A stretch of DNA of 64,000 nt from Amycolatopsis sp. NBC_00345. GTDB lineage: Bacteria; Actinomycetota; Actinomycetes; Mycobacteriales; Pseudonocardiaceae. The stretch is from the NCBI RefSeq assembly GCF_036116635.1, contig NZ_CP107995.1, forward strand, positions 3,844,001 to 3,908,000, in the 5' to 3' direction. Under the pieces are notes generated by a model, which was given only the letters and a program-made list of their open reading frames with translations, was not told the DNA's origin and did not search any database. Of the stretch, positions 18,275 through 26,606 are shown piece after piece. A program made the translations under genes and the position numbers. The number at the start of each line of letters is the position of its first letter. Positions within the stretch are counted from its first letter, which is position 1.

Positions 18275-18915
18275 CGGGTCACCCCTGCTGCCGTTGCGGC
18301 GTCGAAGATCGCTTGCAGTTCCGTGGTGTAGGGCTCGGCCCGGCCGCCGCCGAGGATGTGCGCCAGCGCGCCGTCCAGCGCCGACCGGATCGTCGAGCAC
18401 ATGACGTCGACGTCGAAGGCGCGGAACTGGCCCTGGGCCTGACCGGCCCGCAGGGTGTCGGCGAGTTCGGCCATTTCCTGGCCGTGCCGCCGATGCCGGG
18501 CGCGCGACACCCCGTCGGCGGCCCGCGCGTCGGCATAGATCTCGGTCAGCGCGGCCATCGCGGTCGGCTGGGCCGCATAGAGTTCGACGCTGCCGCCGAT
18601 GAAGGCCAGCACGGACTCCCTCGGGGTGCTCACCCGCGCCAGCTTGGGCGCGAGCGCCTCGGCACCGAGGTCGTAGACGGACTGGACGACCTGCTCGACG
18701 AGTTCGGCCCGGTCCCGGAAGTGATAGGTCAGCACCCCGCGACTGACGCCGGCCCGCCGCGCGATCCGCACCGTCGAGGCCCGCGCGAGACCGACCTCGG
18801 CGATCACCTCGATCGCACACTCGACCAGTTGTTTCCTGCGTGCGGCCTGGATGAACGACGCACCGTCGTCCGCTGTCCGTCCGGGCATGGGCAAAAATTT
18901 AGCAGGCCTGTTCAT
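18271..18915 (-). CDS. TetR family transcriptional regulator
   Basis: Up to 214 residues; an internal ATG at 18888 is an alternative start. The N-terminal helix-turn-helix is clear: IEVIAEVGLARASTVRIARRAGVSRGVLTYHFRDRAELV. The C-terminal domain is the usual variable helical ligand-binding part. The TGA stop overlaps the esterase ATG (ATGA), so the regulator and esterase are probably translated together. It is divergent from the catalase-like gene at 18998, which shares the ~80-bp control region, so either or both may be its target. Confidence 0.9.
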   Translation of the reverse strand: MNRPAKFLPMPGRTADDGASFIQAARRKQLVECAIEVIAEVGLARASTVRIARRAGVSRGVLTYHFRDRAELVEQVVQSVYDLGAEALAPKLARVSTPRESVLAFIGGSVELYAAQPTAMAALTEIYADARAADGVSRARHRRHGQEMAELADTLRAGQAQGQFRAFDVDVMCSTIRSALDGALAHILGGGRAEPYTTELQAIFDAATAAGVTR

Positions 18916-18985
18916 TTTTCACCAGCCCTGTCCGACGGCGCGACACGTCCGGGCGTTACGCCTGCTCCGGCGCCCGCCGTCCTTG

Positions 18986-18991
18986 TACGAT
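18986..18991 (+). promoter_or_regulatory. -10 element for a leaderless start
   Basis: TACGAT ends 6 bases before the GTG at 18998, and no Shine-Dalgarno sequence is present. This geometry is typical of leaderless transcripts in actinobacteria. Confidence 0.5.
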
Positions 18992-18997
18992 CCCCGC

Positions 18998-19933
18998 GTG
19001 ACCACACCGGACGGGATGACCGCCGAACAAGCCATCAACCGCATCGAGGCCGCCGGGCACCCGCGCCCCCAGGACCGCCGGCTGCACGCGCACGGCGCCG
19101 TCTACGAGGCCAAGTTCGTCCCGAGTGGACGGATCGCGCACCTGACCTCGGCCGCGCACCTCACCGCGGAGACCGGCGTGGTGGTCCGCTTCTCCAACGG
19201 CTCGCCGCAGTACGACGCCGACGACCGGACCCGCGGCATCCGCGGGATGGCCGTCAAGTTCCTCGACGGCGAAGGCAACGGCGTGCACGACCTCGTCGCC
19301 GCGAATTTCCGGGTGTTCCCGAGCAGCACGCCCGAGGGGTTCGTCGAGCTGGTGGAAGCGCTGTCCGCGACCGGCGAGGCCGGGCTGAAGGAGAAGCTCG
19401 CCGGCGGTGGCAAGCTCGCCGGTTTCCTGTTCCAGCACAAGGAAAGCCACGCCGGGATCAAGGCGTTCGTCTCCCGGCGCGCGCCGGCCGGCTTCGCCAC
19501 CACCCGCTACGACGGGCTGCACGCGTTCCACTTCGCCGACGCCGAAGGCCACCGCACGGCGTTCCGCTACCGGCTCGTCCCCCAGCTCGGCGAGGTCGAC
19601 CTCGAGGCGGACACCACGAAGCTGGAGCGGGGCTTCCTGCTCCCGGACCTCGACCGGCGCCTGGCCGGCGGGCCGGTGTCGTTCACCCTCGTCGTCCAGC
19701 TCGGCGAGCCGGGCGACCCCACCCACGACCCGTCGATCGCCTGGCCCGAGCACCGCCCGCTGCTGCCCGCCGGGGAGATCCGGATCGAGCGGCTCTCGCC
19801 GGAGTCGGCCGGGTGGGAGCGCCAGGTCTTCGACCCGACCCGGGTCGCGGCCGGGGTCGAGCTCTCCGACGACACCGTGCTGGCGTTCCGCCCGCTCGCC
19901 TACTCCGTGTCCGCGGAGCGACGGCTGAGCTGA
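18998..19933 (+). CDS. Catalase-related peroxidase (SrpA-like)
   Basis: A 311-residue protein. GTG 18998 is chosen because a TACGAT -10 sits 6 bases upstream and homologous sequence begins there. It has the reduced catalase core of SrpA-like proteins: distal His region RLHAHGAVYEAKF, VVVRFSNGSPQYDADD, IRGMAVKF, and near the end VFDPTRVAAGVELSDDT followed by FRPLAYSVS. It is far shorter than classical catalases (~480+ residues), and this family is usually peroxidatic rather than strongly catalatic. No signal peptide is visible. It is divergent from tetR. Confidence 0.85.
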   Translation: MTTPDGMTAEQAINRIEAAGHPRPQDRRLHAHGAVYEAKFVPSGRIAHLTSAAHLTAETGVVVRFSNGSPQYDADDRTRGIRGMAVKFLDGEGNGVHDLVAANFRVFPSSTPEGFVELVEALSATGEAGLKEKLAGGGKLAGFLFQHKESHAGIKAFVSRRAPAGFATTRYDGLHAFHFADAEGHRTAFRYRLVPQLGEVDLEADTTKLERGFLLPDLDRRLAGGPVSFTLVVQLGEPGDPTHDPSIAWPEHRPLLPAGEIRIERLSPESAGWERQVFDPTRVAAGVELSDDTVLAFRPLAYSVSAERRLS

Positions 19934-19935
19934 GG

Positions 19936-19986
19936 CCCTGAAGGCCACCATGAGGGCATCTATGTCCCTCATGGTGGCCTTCAGGG
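19936..19986. terminator. Strong bidirectional terminator / intergenic palindrome
   Basis: Two perfect 21-bp arms (19936-19956 and 19966-19986) around a 9-base loop; the arm contains GAAGGCCACCATGAGGG. It lies between the convergent catalase-like gene (stop 19933) and the glycosyltransferase gene (stop 19992), and ends the lipid synthase operon. Confidence 0.85.
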
Positions 19987-19991
19987 CATGT

Positions 19992-21164
19992 TCAGGCCCG
20001 AGAGGACAGTGTGCGCTCCTTCGCGAGCTGCTCCAGGTGGCCCGCGGCGGCCGGGCTGCCCCCCGCCGCGTGGAAGGAAGCCGCGATCCTGCGAGCGGCC
20101 AGGCGGTACGCGGGATCGGTCAGCACCGCGTCGACGGCCGTGGTGATCCGTGGCGCGTCGGCCCGGCCGAAGCGCAGCCGGAGCCCGGCGCCCGCGTCCA
20201 CGACCTGGCCGGCGACGATCGGCTGATCGTCGCGGATCGGCGCGACCACCAGCGGGAGACCGTGCCAGAGCGACTCGCAGACCGTGTTGTGCCCCGCGTG
20301 GCAGAGCACGGCGTCGACCCGCGCCAGCAACGGCAGCTGCGGGACCTCGGGACGGACCAGGACGTTCGGCGCGACCTCGCCGAGCACCCCGCCCGGGTCG
20401 GCGATCACCGCGCGCGCCCGGCCGGCCAGACCGGCGAACGCGGCGGCCACCGTGGCCAGGAACGCCGCTCCCGCATCGGTGTTCGCCGTGCCGAGCGATA
20501 CCAGCACGGTCGGCTGCGGCGCGTCGAGCCACGCCCACGGGAAGTCCGATGTGGACGGACGGGCGGTGATCGACGGGCCGACCAGCCAGACCGGCCCCGC
20601 CACCGTGGCCGCGCCGAGCAGCTCGCGGGTGGTGAACGCCAGCACGCCGTGCGGGGAGAACCGGGGATCCGCCCGGCCCCGGCCGTCCGCGATCCGCGAG
20701 CGCAACGCCGTCAGCAGGTCGCCGACCCAGCTCGCGACCTTCGGCATGCCCGCGAGCGGGTCGAGCAGCTCGGCCGACGTCGTCGCCGAGGTCACCCAGG
20801 GCACGCCGCGGGCTTCCGCGATCAAGCCGCCCGCCAGCGCCTGCTGGTCGGCGACCACCACGTCCGGCTCGAACGCGCCGATCGCCGCGTGCACCCCGGG
20901 CGCCATCGCGTCGGCGAGCGGGATGAGGAAGTCCTGCCAGAGGAACTGCAGCGCCGCGGGGCCCTTGAGCCCGGGCGGACGGGCCGTCTCCGGCGGCAGC
21001 GCGCACGGGTACACCCGCGCGTCCGCGCCGGCCAGCCGTCGCAGCAGCTCGCCGTGCCCGGCCCAGGCGACCTCGTGCCCGCGCGCGGCCAGCTCGGCCG
21101 CGACCCCGGTGGCCGGGTTGACGTGCCCGACCAGGGGCGGCACCACGAACAGGAACCGGGCCAC
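19992..21164 (-). CDS. MGT-type (GT1) glycosyltransferase
   Basis: A 390-residue protein of GT-B fold. GTG 21164 overlaps the preceding stop as TAGTG. The N-terminal domain starts ARFLFVVPPLVGHVNPATGVAAELAARGHEV, as in macrolide-type glycosyltransferases. The C-terminal donor-binding domain carries VLVSLGTANTDAG and CHAGHNTVCESLWHGLPLVVAP, the signature of UDP/dTDP-sugar GT1 enzymes. It is the last gene of the coupled megasynthase operon, so it most likely adds a sugar to the operon's lipid product, perhaps at a hydroxyl left by the ketoreductase (inference). A close paralogue is cut by the right edge of the window. Confidence 0.9.
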   Translation of the reverse strand: MARFLFVVPPLVGHVNPATGVAAELAARGHEVAWAGHGELLRRLAGADARVYPCALPPETARPPGLKGPAALQFLWQDFLIPLADAMAPGVHAAIGAFEPDVVVADQQALAGGLIAEARGVPWVTSATTSAELLDPLAGMPKVASWVGDLLTALRSRIADGRGRADPRFSPHGVLAFTTRELLGAATVAGPVWLVGPSITARPSTSDFPWAWLDAPQPTVLVSLGTANTDAGAAFLATVAAAFAGLAGRARAVIADPGGVLGEVAPNVLVRPEVPQLPLLARVDAVLCHAGHNTVCESLWHGLPLVVAPIRDDQPIVAGQVVDAGAGLRLRFGRADAPRITTAVDAVLTDPAYRLAARRIAASFHAAGGSPAAAGHLEQLAKERTLSSRA

Positions 21165-21985
21165 TAGCGCGCCCGCACCGGGACCCGCGAGGTGTCCCGG
21201 ACCCAGTCGAAGATCAGCTCGATCGTTTCGGCCGTCCGCTCGACCAGCACCGAGTGCCCCTGGTCGGGCAGCACCTCGGTCCGGCACACGGCCAGGCTCT
21301 CCTGCAGGTGCGGCACCTGCGCGGAAAGCCCGGAGTCCGCGCCGAAGATGGCGAGCACCGGGCAGCGGACCGCGGAGAGGTCGTCGTCGATCGTGGCGCT
21401 GCGCGGGATGTCCTCGGCCATCGTGGTGACCTGGAGGACCTTGCCCGCCCCCTTCGACAGCCGGGCGGTGTGCGCGCCGTGGTGCTCCTTGATCCAGCCG
21501 ATCACCTCGTCGAGGCCCAGCCGGTGCTTCGCGTCGGCCAGGCCGTCGGCCATGTGCCGGATCCACTCCTGCGTCGGCGGCTCGGCCTCGATCGCCACGA
21601 CACCGGCGACCAGGTCCGGCCGGGCGGCGGCGAGGCCGTACGCCACCGAACCGCCGAAGGAGTTGCCCACCACGTACACCGGCCGCGTGACGCCCTCGGC
21701 TTCGAGCAGCGCGACCAGGTCGCCGATGAACTGCTCCAGCCGGTACCCGTCCGGCGGGCGGGTGGTCCGGCCGTGCCCGCGCAGGTCGTACATGATCACG
21801 TCGAGGCCGCGCTCGGCGAAGGCCGGGCCGAGGGTGAAGTAGTAGCTGGCGAGGCTGTCGGTGAGCAGGCCGTGGACGCACACCACGATCGGCGCTTCCT
21901 GGTTGGGCGCAGTACCGTGCAGTGGCGTTTCCGGGGTCAGCCGCTGGACGTGCACGTCCAGCTCGCCCGCCCGGACCCGGCTCAC
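21164..21985 (-). CDS. Alpha/beta hydrolase, probable releasing or editing thioesterase of the lipid synthase
   Basis: A 273-residue protein. GTG 21985 overlaps the ACP stop (GTGA). It has the hydrolase fold with VVCVHGLLTDS (oxyanion), LRGHGRTTRPPDGY, the nucleophile elbow VVGNSFGGS, a later Asp near FGADSG and a His in DQGHSVLVER, so the triad looks intact. Neither synthase has a recognisable thioesterase domain, and this enzyme sits between the free ACP and the glycosyltransferase, so it is the best candidate for product release. A proofreading or cyclising role is also possible. Confidence 0.82.
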   Translation of the reverse strand: MSRVRAGELDVHVQRLTPETPLHGTAPNQEAPIVVCVHGLLTDSLASYYFTLGPAFAERGLDVIMYDLRGHGRTTRPPDGYRLEQFIGDLVALLEAEGVTRPVYVVGNSFGGSVAYGLAAARPDLVAGVVAIEAEPPTQEWIRHMADGLADAKHRLGLDEVIGWIKEHHGAHTARLSKGAGKVLQVTTMAEDIPRSATIDDDLSAVRCPVLAIFGADSGLSAQVPHLQESLAVCRTEVLPDQGHSVLVERTAETIELIFDWVRDTSRVPVRAR

Positions 21986-22287
21986 GGCGCGGCCCGCAGG
22001 GAACCGACGATGTAGCGGACCAGCTCGCCGATGGTCAGCGCGATGATCTCGTCCAGGTCGCGTTCGGCGATGAAGGTGGCGAAGTTGACGCGGTCGCCGT
22101 AGTGCTCGCGCAGCTGCCCGGACAGCGCCACCAGGTCGACGCTCTCAAGTTCGAGGTCGTCGTGGAAGGTGGTGTCCATGGTGATCTCGGCGTCATCAAG
22201 GCCGTACTCTTCCAGCAGCACTCGCAGCATTTCGCTGAGCCGCGCGAGCACGGTCACCTCGTCCACGGCCGTGGTCTCGATGCTCAT
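21982..22287 (-). CDS. Free-standing acyl carrier protein
   Basis: A 101-residue protein with a phosphopantetheine site in DLELESVDLVALS. ATG 22287 overlaps the stop of the second synthase (ATGA). The site differs from the DSIKR motif of the tandem ACPs in the large synthase, so this carrier probably has a separate job, for example starter loading or handing the finished chain to the hydrolase or glycosyltransferase. It would be primed by the phosphopantetheinyl transferase domain fused to the neighbouring synthase (inference). Confidence 0.9.
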   Translation of the reverse strand: MSIETTAVDEVTVLARLSEMLRVLLEEYGLDDAEITMDTTFHDDLELESVDLVALSGQLREHYGDRVNFATFIAERDLDEIIALTIGELVRYIVGSLRAAP

Positions 22288-25200
22288 TTTCCCGTCTCCT
22301 TCTTCTCTTCGGTCCAGGCCACGACGTACTCGCGCGCCGGCAGCCCGGGCAGATTCGTGAGGCCGGTGGAGCCCACGCGGTACTCGTGCCCGCCCACGCG
22401 CACGGTCAGAGCTTCCGGCGAAGCCACCACGACCTCGAAATTCCGTGGCTCGCCCCGCAGCCCCGTGCCCAGCAGCTTCGCCACAGCTTCCTTCGCGGTC
22501 CAGAACCGCGCGAACCAGCGGTCCGGCTCGCCGTCCTCGGCCGCCAGCAGCGCCCGTTCGGCCGCGCTCAACGCCGCGTCCACAGTGGAATCAGGACGCG
22601 GCTTGACCTCTTCGACGTCGATGCCGCACGGCCCGTACCGTGCGATCGCGACACCGGCTTCGGCCCGGTGGGCCACCGAAATCGTCAACGGCGGCAGCTC
22701 ACGCCCGTACGCGCCGGTCGCATGAGGACGGCCGGTCTCGTCGTTGCCGATGCGCAGTTCGGCCGGGAACATCTCACGCTCGCCGTCCGCCCAGAGCAAC
22801 CGGCGCACGGCGTCCTTCGCCGCGATCCGGCCGAGCAGCCACTGGCGGCGCCCTCGGGGCGGGCGGTGTTCGTAGGCCTCACGCTCGGCGCCCGCGAGGT
22901 AGTTGCGCATGATCAGCTCGCGCGTGGCCAGGTCCGGCCACTGCTCGTGCACCAGGACCCAGCCGCCGGGCTGCGGCCTCGACAGCGTCGCGCGTTCCGG
23001 GGTCCGGTCGGCCTGGCGGATCTCGGGGGTGCTGTCGAAGCGCCGGTCGCGCCAGCCGGCGAACTCCGCCCAGACTCGTCCATTGTGGACGAGCTGCATG
23101 TCGGCTTCGAGGAACTCCTCGGTCAGCGAGGTGATCTTCACCAGGCACTCGAGCCGCTCCCCCGGCGCCGGATGCGCGCCGTGGAACCGGATCTCGCGCA
23201 TCGCGACCGGGAAGACGGTGGTGCGCTCGGGCAGCCGGGCCATGATCCAGTAGCCCAGCACCTGGCCGACGTTGTCCAGCAGCGCGCCGGGGGCGGGCGG
23301 GGTGGTCAGCCCGGCCCGCACATGGCGTTCGCCGATCGCGGTCAGCTCGGTGACGCCCTGGAACCGCGGCCCGTGGAACATCCAGCGGTCGGCGTACAGC
23401 TCGGCGGCGGTCGTCGACGGCACCTGCTCGGCCGAGGCGGGGAACCGCCACGGCGCGGGCGGATCAGCCGGGTAGTCCGGGGCCAGCTCGACCACGGCCT
23501 GGGAGTAGCCGCCCAGCGACGCGAGCACCCGGCCCCGGCCCTGCGGCAGGACCCGGACCGGCACGGAAACCGCGGGGGTCGCGGTGATCCACTGGTTCAG
23601 CCGGACGTCGTGCACCGCGACCGCGCGACGGCCCGGCGCGGCCTGCTCCGCGAAGCCCATCAGGTGGTGGATCACCGTGGTGGCGGGCACGATCGGCCAG
23701 CGGTCGGCCACGTCCGCCTGCGGTGGCTGTTTGAAGAAGCAGTGGTCGACCAGGTACGGCATCGCCTCGATCGACACCGCCAGCGTGGTCCGCAGCTCCT
23801 TCGGCGGCGGGAGACGCCGCGACAGCGTGCCCCGGCCGGCGAGCACTGTGGACGCGAGGTCGGCGGTGTCCTTGAGCAGGGCGGCGAACTCGGCGGCCAG
23901 CGGAGGCCCCTCGGCCAGCGCGCCCAGTCCGTCCACTGTAGACACCGTGAGCTGCGCGCCGAGCTGGGCCCGCGTCCGGTCGTCGAGGGAGACCAGCCGT
24001 CCGCCGAGGTCCAGCTTGACCGCCGTCCGCGGGGCCGCGGCACGCACCGGGCCCGGCAGCGCCGCGGCGTCGACCGGCAGGCCGTCGGCCCACAGCGCGG
24101 TCGCGACCCGCCGCAGCTGGGCCAGCCCCGGGCGGTGCGCGGAGTGCGCCGAGACGACCAGGTGCTCGCTGCCGTGCAGGGTGTCGCCGATCAGCGAGCC
24201 GAGCTGCCCGGCCCCGAGCTGGACGAACGCGCGGAACCCGGCCGCGTGCATCGCCTCGACCGTCGGCCGGAACCGCACCGGCTCCAGCAGGTGCCGCACG
24301 AACAGCTCCCGGATCTCCCCCGCGCCGGACGGGTATTCCGACGCCGTGGTCGCCGACCAGACCGGCACCTTCGCCGGGTGCAGGGTGTAGCGCTCGGCCG
24401 CGGCGCGGATCGGGCCGAGGTAGGGGCTCAGCATCGGGGTGTGGAAGCCGGTGCGGAACGGCAGCACCTGCGTGACGACGCCCGCCGCGCGGAACCGCGT
24501 CACGAGGTCGCCGACCGCCGCGGCCGGTCCGCAGATCATCGCCTGGTGGGGTGAGTTGTCGTGGGACAGCACCACGTCCTCGCGGCCGGCCAGCTCGTCG
24601 AGGACCTGGGACGCGGGCGCGCCGACCACGGCGAACGCCAGGCCGGGGACGACCAGTGCGTCCGGGTCGAACCCGGCCAGGAACGCGTCCACCTCGTCGG
24701 CGGCGTGCAGGCCGCCCGCGGCCATCGCGGTCCACTCGCCGAGGCTGTGGCCCGCCAGCGCGTCGGGGACCACGCCGATCCGGGCCAGCGCCGCGTCGAG
24801 CAGCCGTCCCAGCTCGAACACCGCGGTGCCCTGGCGGCCGACGTCGCCGACCACGGCCTCCGTGTGCCGCCACGGCAGCCCGAAGTGGCGCGCGACGTCC
24901 CCGCAGTTCAGCGTCAGCTCGGACTCCAGCCCGGGGAAGACGAACGCGAGCCGTCCGCCGCCCGGGCCGAGCAGCGGCCGGTCGGCGAACCAGACGTCGT
25001 TGCGGCCACGCCACGGCTTTCCCCGGCCGACGGCTTTACGGGCCAGCGCGAGCCGTTTCTCCGTCGGGTCGACGACCCCGAGCCGGACCGGGCCCTCGCC
25101 CTCCCGGGCGGCCAGCACCGCGGAATCCTTGCCGGACAACACTTCACGCAGCGCGTCCACGGTCGGCGCGGCCAGCCGCAGCACACGTTCGACCTCGTGC

Positions 25201-26606
25201 ACGACCACCGGGCCGGCCGGGCGCGGGGCCTGTTCGAGCACGACGTGGGCGTTGATCCCGCCGAACCCGAACGCGTTGACCCCGGCGCGGCGCACCGGCG
25301 CGTCCCACGGTTTCGCCACGTCGAGGGTGGCGAACCGGGTCTTCGCGAGGGCGGGGTGCGGGTCTTCGCAGTGCAGGGTCGGCAGCAGTTTCGCGTGGTG
25401 CACGGCCAGCGCGGCCTTGATCAGCCCGGCGACCCCGGCCGCGGGCATGGTGTGCCCGATCATCGACTTGACCGAGCCGAGCACCGCGCTGCCCGCGGCG
25501 CCGAAAACCTCGGCGAGGGTGGCCAGTTCGGCCCCGTCCCCGGCCGGCGTCGCCGTGCCGTGCGCCTCCAGCAGGCCGATCGAGTCCGGGTCGGCCGGGT
25601 CCAGCCCGGCCGCGGCCCAGGCCTGGCGCACGGCCCGGACCTGGCCACCGGAATCGGGGCTGGCCAGGCTCGCGGTCCGGCCGTCGGAGGCGACGCCGGT
25701 CCCGGTGATCACGGCGTAGACGCGGTCGCCGTCCCGTTCGGCGTCGGCGAGCCGTTTGAGCACCACCACCCCGGTGCCCTCGCCGATCAGCACGCCGTCG
25801 GCGTCACGGTGGAACGGCCGGATGCGCTCGGACGGCGAAAGCGCGCCGAGCTGGCTGAACACACTCCAGAACGTGATGTCGTGGCAGTGGTGCACCCCGC
25901 CGGCGAGCACGACGTCGCACCGGCCGGAGGCCAGCTCCCGCACGGCGTGGTCGACGGCGATCAGCGAGGACGCGCAGGCGGCGTCCACTGTGTACGCCGG
26001 GCCGCGCAGGTCGAGCCGGTTGGCCAGCCGGGACGCGGCGAGGTTGGGCACCAGCCCGATGGCGGACTCCGGCGCCTCCGGGCCGAGCTGGTCGGTGAAC
26101 GCCTGCCGGACCGTCTCGAGACGGTCGGCGCCGAGTTCCGGCAGCAGTTCGCCGAGGGTGCGGACGAGCTGGCTCGCGGTGCGGACCCGCTGGTCGAGCC
26201 GGGCCAGGCCCGGGGTGAGGTAACCGCCGCGGCCGAGGATGACGCCGACCCGGCCGCGGTCGGCGGGCAGCCGGTCCGCGCCGCCCGCGTCCGCGAGCGC
26301 CTGCGCCGCGACCCGCAGCGCGATCAGCTGGTCGGGTTCGGTGGCGGGCACCGAGTTCGGCATGATCCCGAACCCGGTGGCGTCCACTTCGGCCAGTTCG
26401 TCGACGAAACCGCCGCGCCGGCAGTAAACGCGGTCGGCGCGGCGGTCGGCTTCGGGCGCGTAATACGCGCTGTCCCACTTCCCAGCCGGCACTTCGGTGA
26501 TCGCGTCGACGCCGCCGAGCAGGTTCTGCCAGTACGTGTCGAGGTCGGGCGCGCCGGGCAGCAGCACCGACATGCCGACGATCGCCACCTGCTCCGGCAT
26601 CCGCAT
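22284..26606 (-). CDS. Secondary-lipid (PUFA-type) synthase B: KS-AT-DH-phosphopantetheinyl transferase
   Basis: A 1440-residue protein. ATG 26606 overlaps the stop of synthase A (TGATG). Domains: ketosynthase (~1-450) with Cys211 in VDAACASS, EAHGTATPAGD and SMIGHTMPAAG, so the Cys-His-His triad looks complete; acyltransferase (~530-830) with Ser621 in AGHSLGEW; double-hotdog dehydratase (~920-1230) with His955 in LVDHCFF and Asp1111 in LDNVGQ; and a C-terminal Sfp/AcpS-type phosphopantetheinyl transferase (~1290-1440) with Asp1330 in GIDVEEV and WTAKEAVAKL. No ACP is present, so it must work on carriers from synthase A or the free ACP. The second KS keeps its cysteine, unlike the chain-length factor of PfaC. 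Enediyne PKSs also end in DH-PPTase, but they carry KS-AT-ACP-KR-DH-PPTase in one protein. Confidence 0.9.
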   Translation of the reverse strand: MRMPEQVAIVGMSVLLPGAPDLDTYWQNLLGGVDAITEVPAGKWDSAYYAPEADRRADRVYCRRGGFVDELAEVDATGFGIMPNSVPATEPDQLIALRVAAQALADAGGADRLPADRGRVGVILGRGGYLTPGLARLDQRVRTASQLVRTLGELLPELGADRLETVRQAFTDQLGPEAPESAIGLVPNLAASRLANRLDLRGPAYTVDAACASSLIAVDHAVRELASGRCDVVLAGGVHHCHDITFWSVFSQLGALSPSERIRPFHRDADGVLIGEGTGVVVLKRLADAERDGDRVYAVITGTGVASDGRTASLASPDSGGQVRAVRQAWAAAGLDPADPDSIGLLEAHGTATPAGDGAELATLAEVFGAAGSAVLGSVKSMIGHTMPAAGVAGLIKAALAVHHAKLLPTLHCEDPHPALAKTRFATLDVAKPWDAPVRRAGVNAFGFGGINAHVVLEQAPRPAGPVVVHEVERVLRLAAPTVDALREVLSGKDSAVLAAREGEGPVRLGVVDPTEKRLALARKAVGRGKPWRGRNDVWFADRPLLGPGGGRLAFVFPGLESELTLNCGDVARHFGLPWRHTEAVVGDVGRQGTAVFELGRLLDAALARIGVVPDALAGHSLGEWTAMAAGGLHAADEVDAFLAGFDPDALVVPGLAFAVVGAPASQVLDELAGREDVVLSHDNSPHQAMICGPAAAVGDLVTRFRAAGVVTQVLPFRTGFHTPMLSPYLGPIRAAAERYTLHPAKVPVWSATTASEYPSGAGEIRELFVRHLLEPVRFRPTVEAMHAAGFRAFVQLGAGQLGSLIGDTLHGSEHLVVSAHSAHRPGLAQLRRVATALWADGLPVDAAALPGPVRAAAPRTAVKLDLGGRLVSLDDRTRAQLGAQLTVSTVDGLGALAEGPPLAAEFAALLKDTADLASTVLAGRGTLSRRLPPPKELRTTLAVSIEAMPYLVDHCFFKQPPQADVADRWPIVPATTVIHHLMGFAEQAAPGRRAVAVHDVRLNQWITATPAVSVPVRVLPQGRGRVLASLGGYSQAVVELAPDYPADPPAPWRFPASAEQVPSTTAAELYADRWMFHGPRFQGVTELTAIGERHVRAGLTTPPAPGALLDNVGQVLGYWIMARLPERTTVFPVAMREIRFHGAHPAPGERLECLVKITSLTEEFLEADMQLVHNGRVWAEFAGWRDRRFDSTPEIRQADRTPERATLSRPQPGGWVLVHEQWPDLATRELIMRNYLAGAEREAYEHRPPRGRRQWLLGRIAAKDAVRRLLWADGEREMFPAELRIGNDETGRPHATGAYGRELPPLTISVAHRAEAGVAIARYGPCGIDVEEVKPRPDSTVDAALSAAERALLAAEDGEPDRWFARFWTAKEAVAKLLGTGLRGEPRNFEVVVASPEALTVRVGGHEYRVGSTGLTNLPGLPAREYVVAWTEEKKETGK

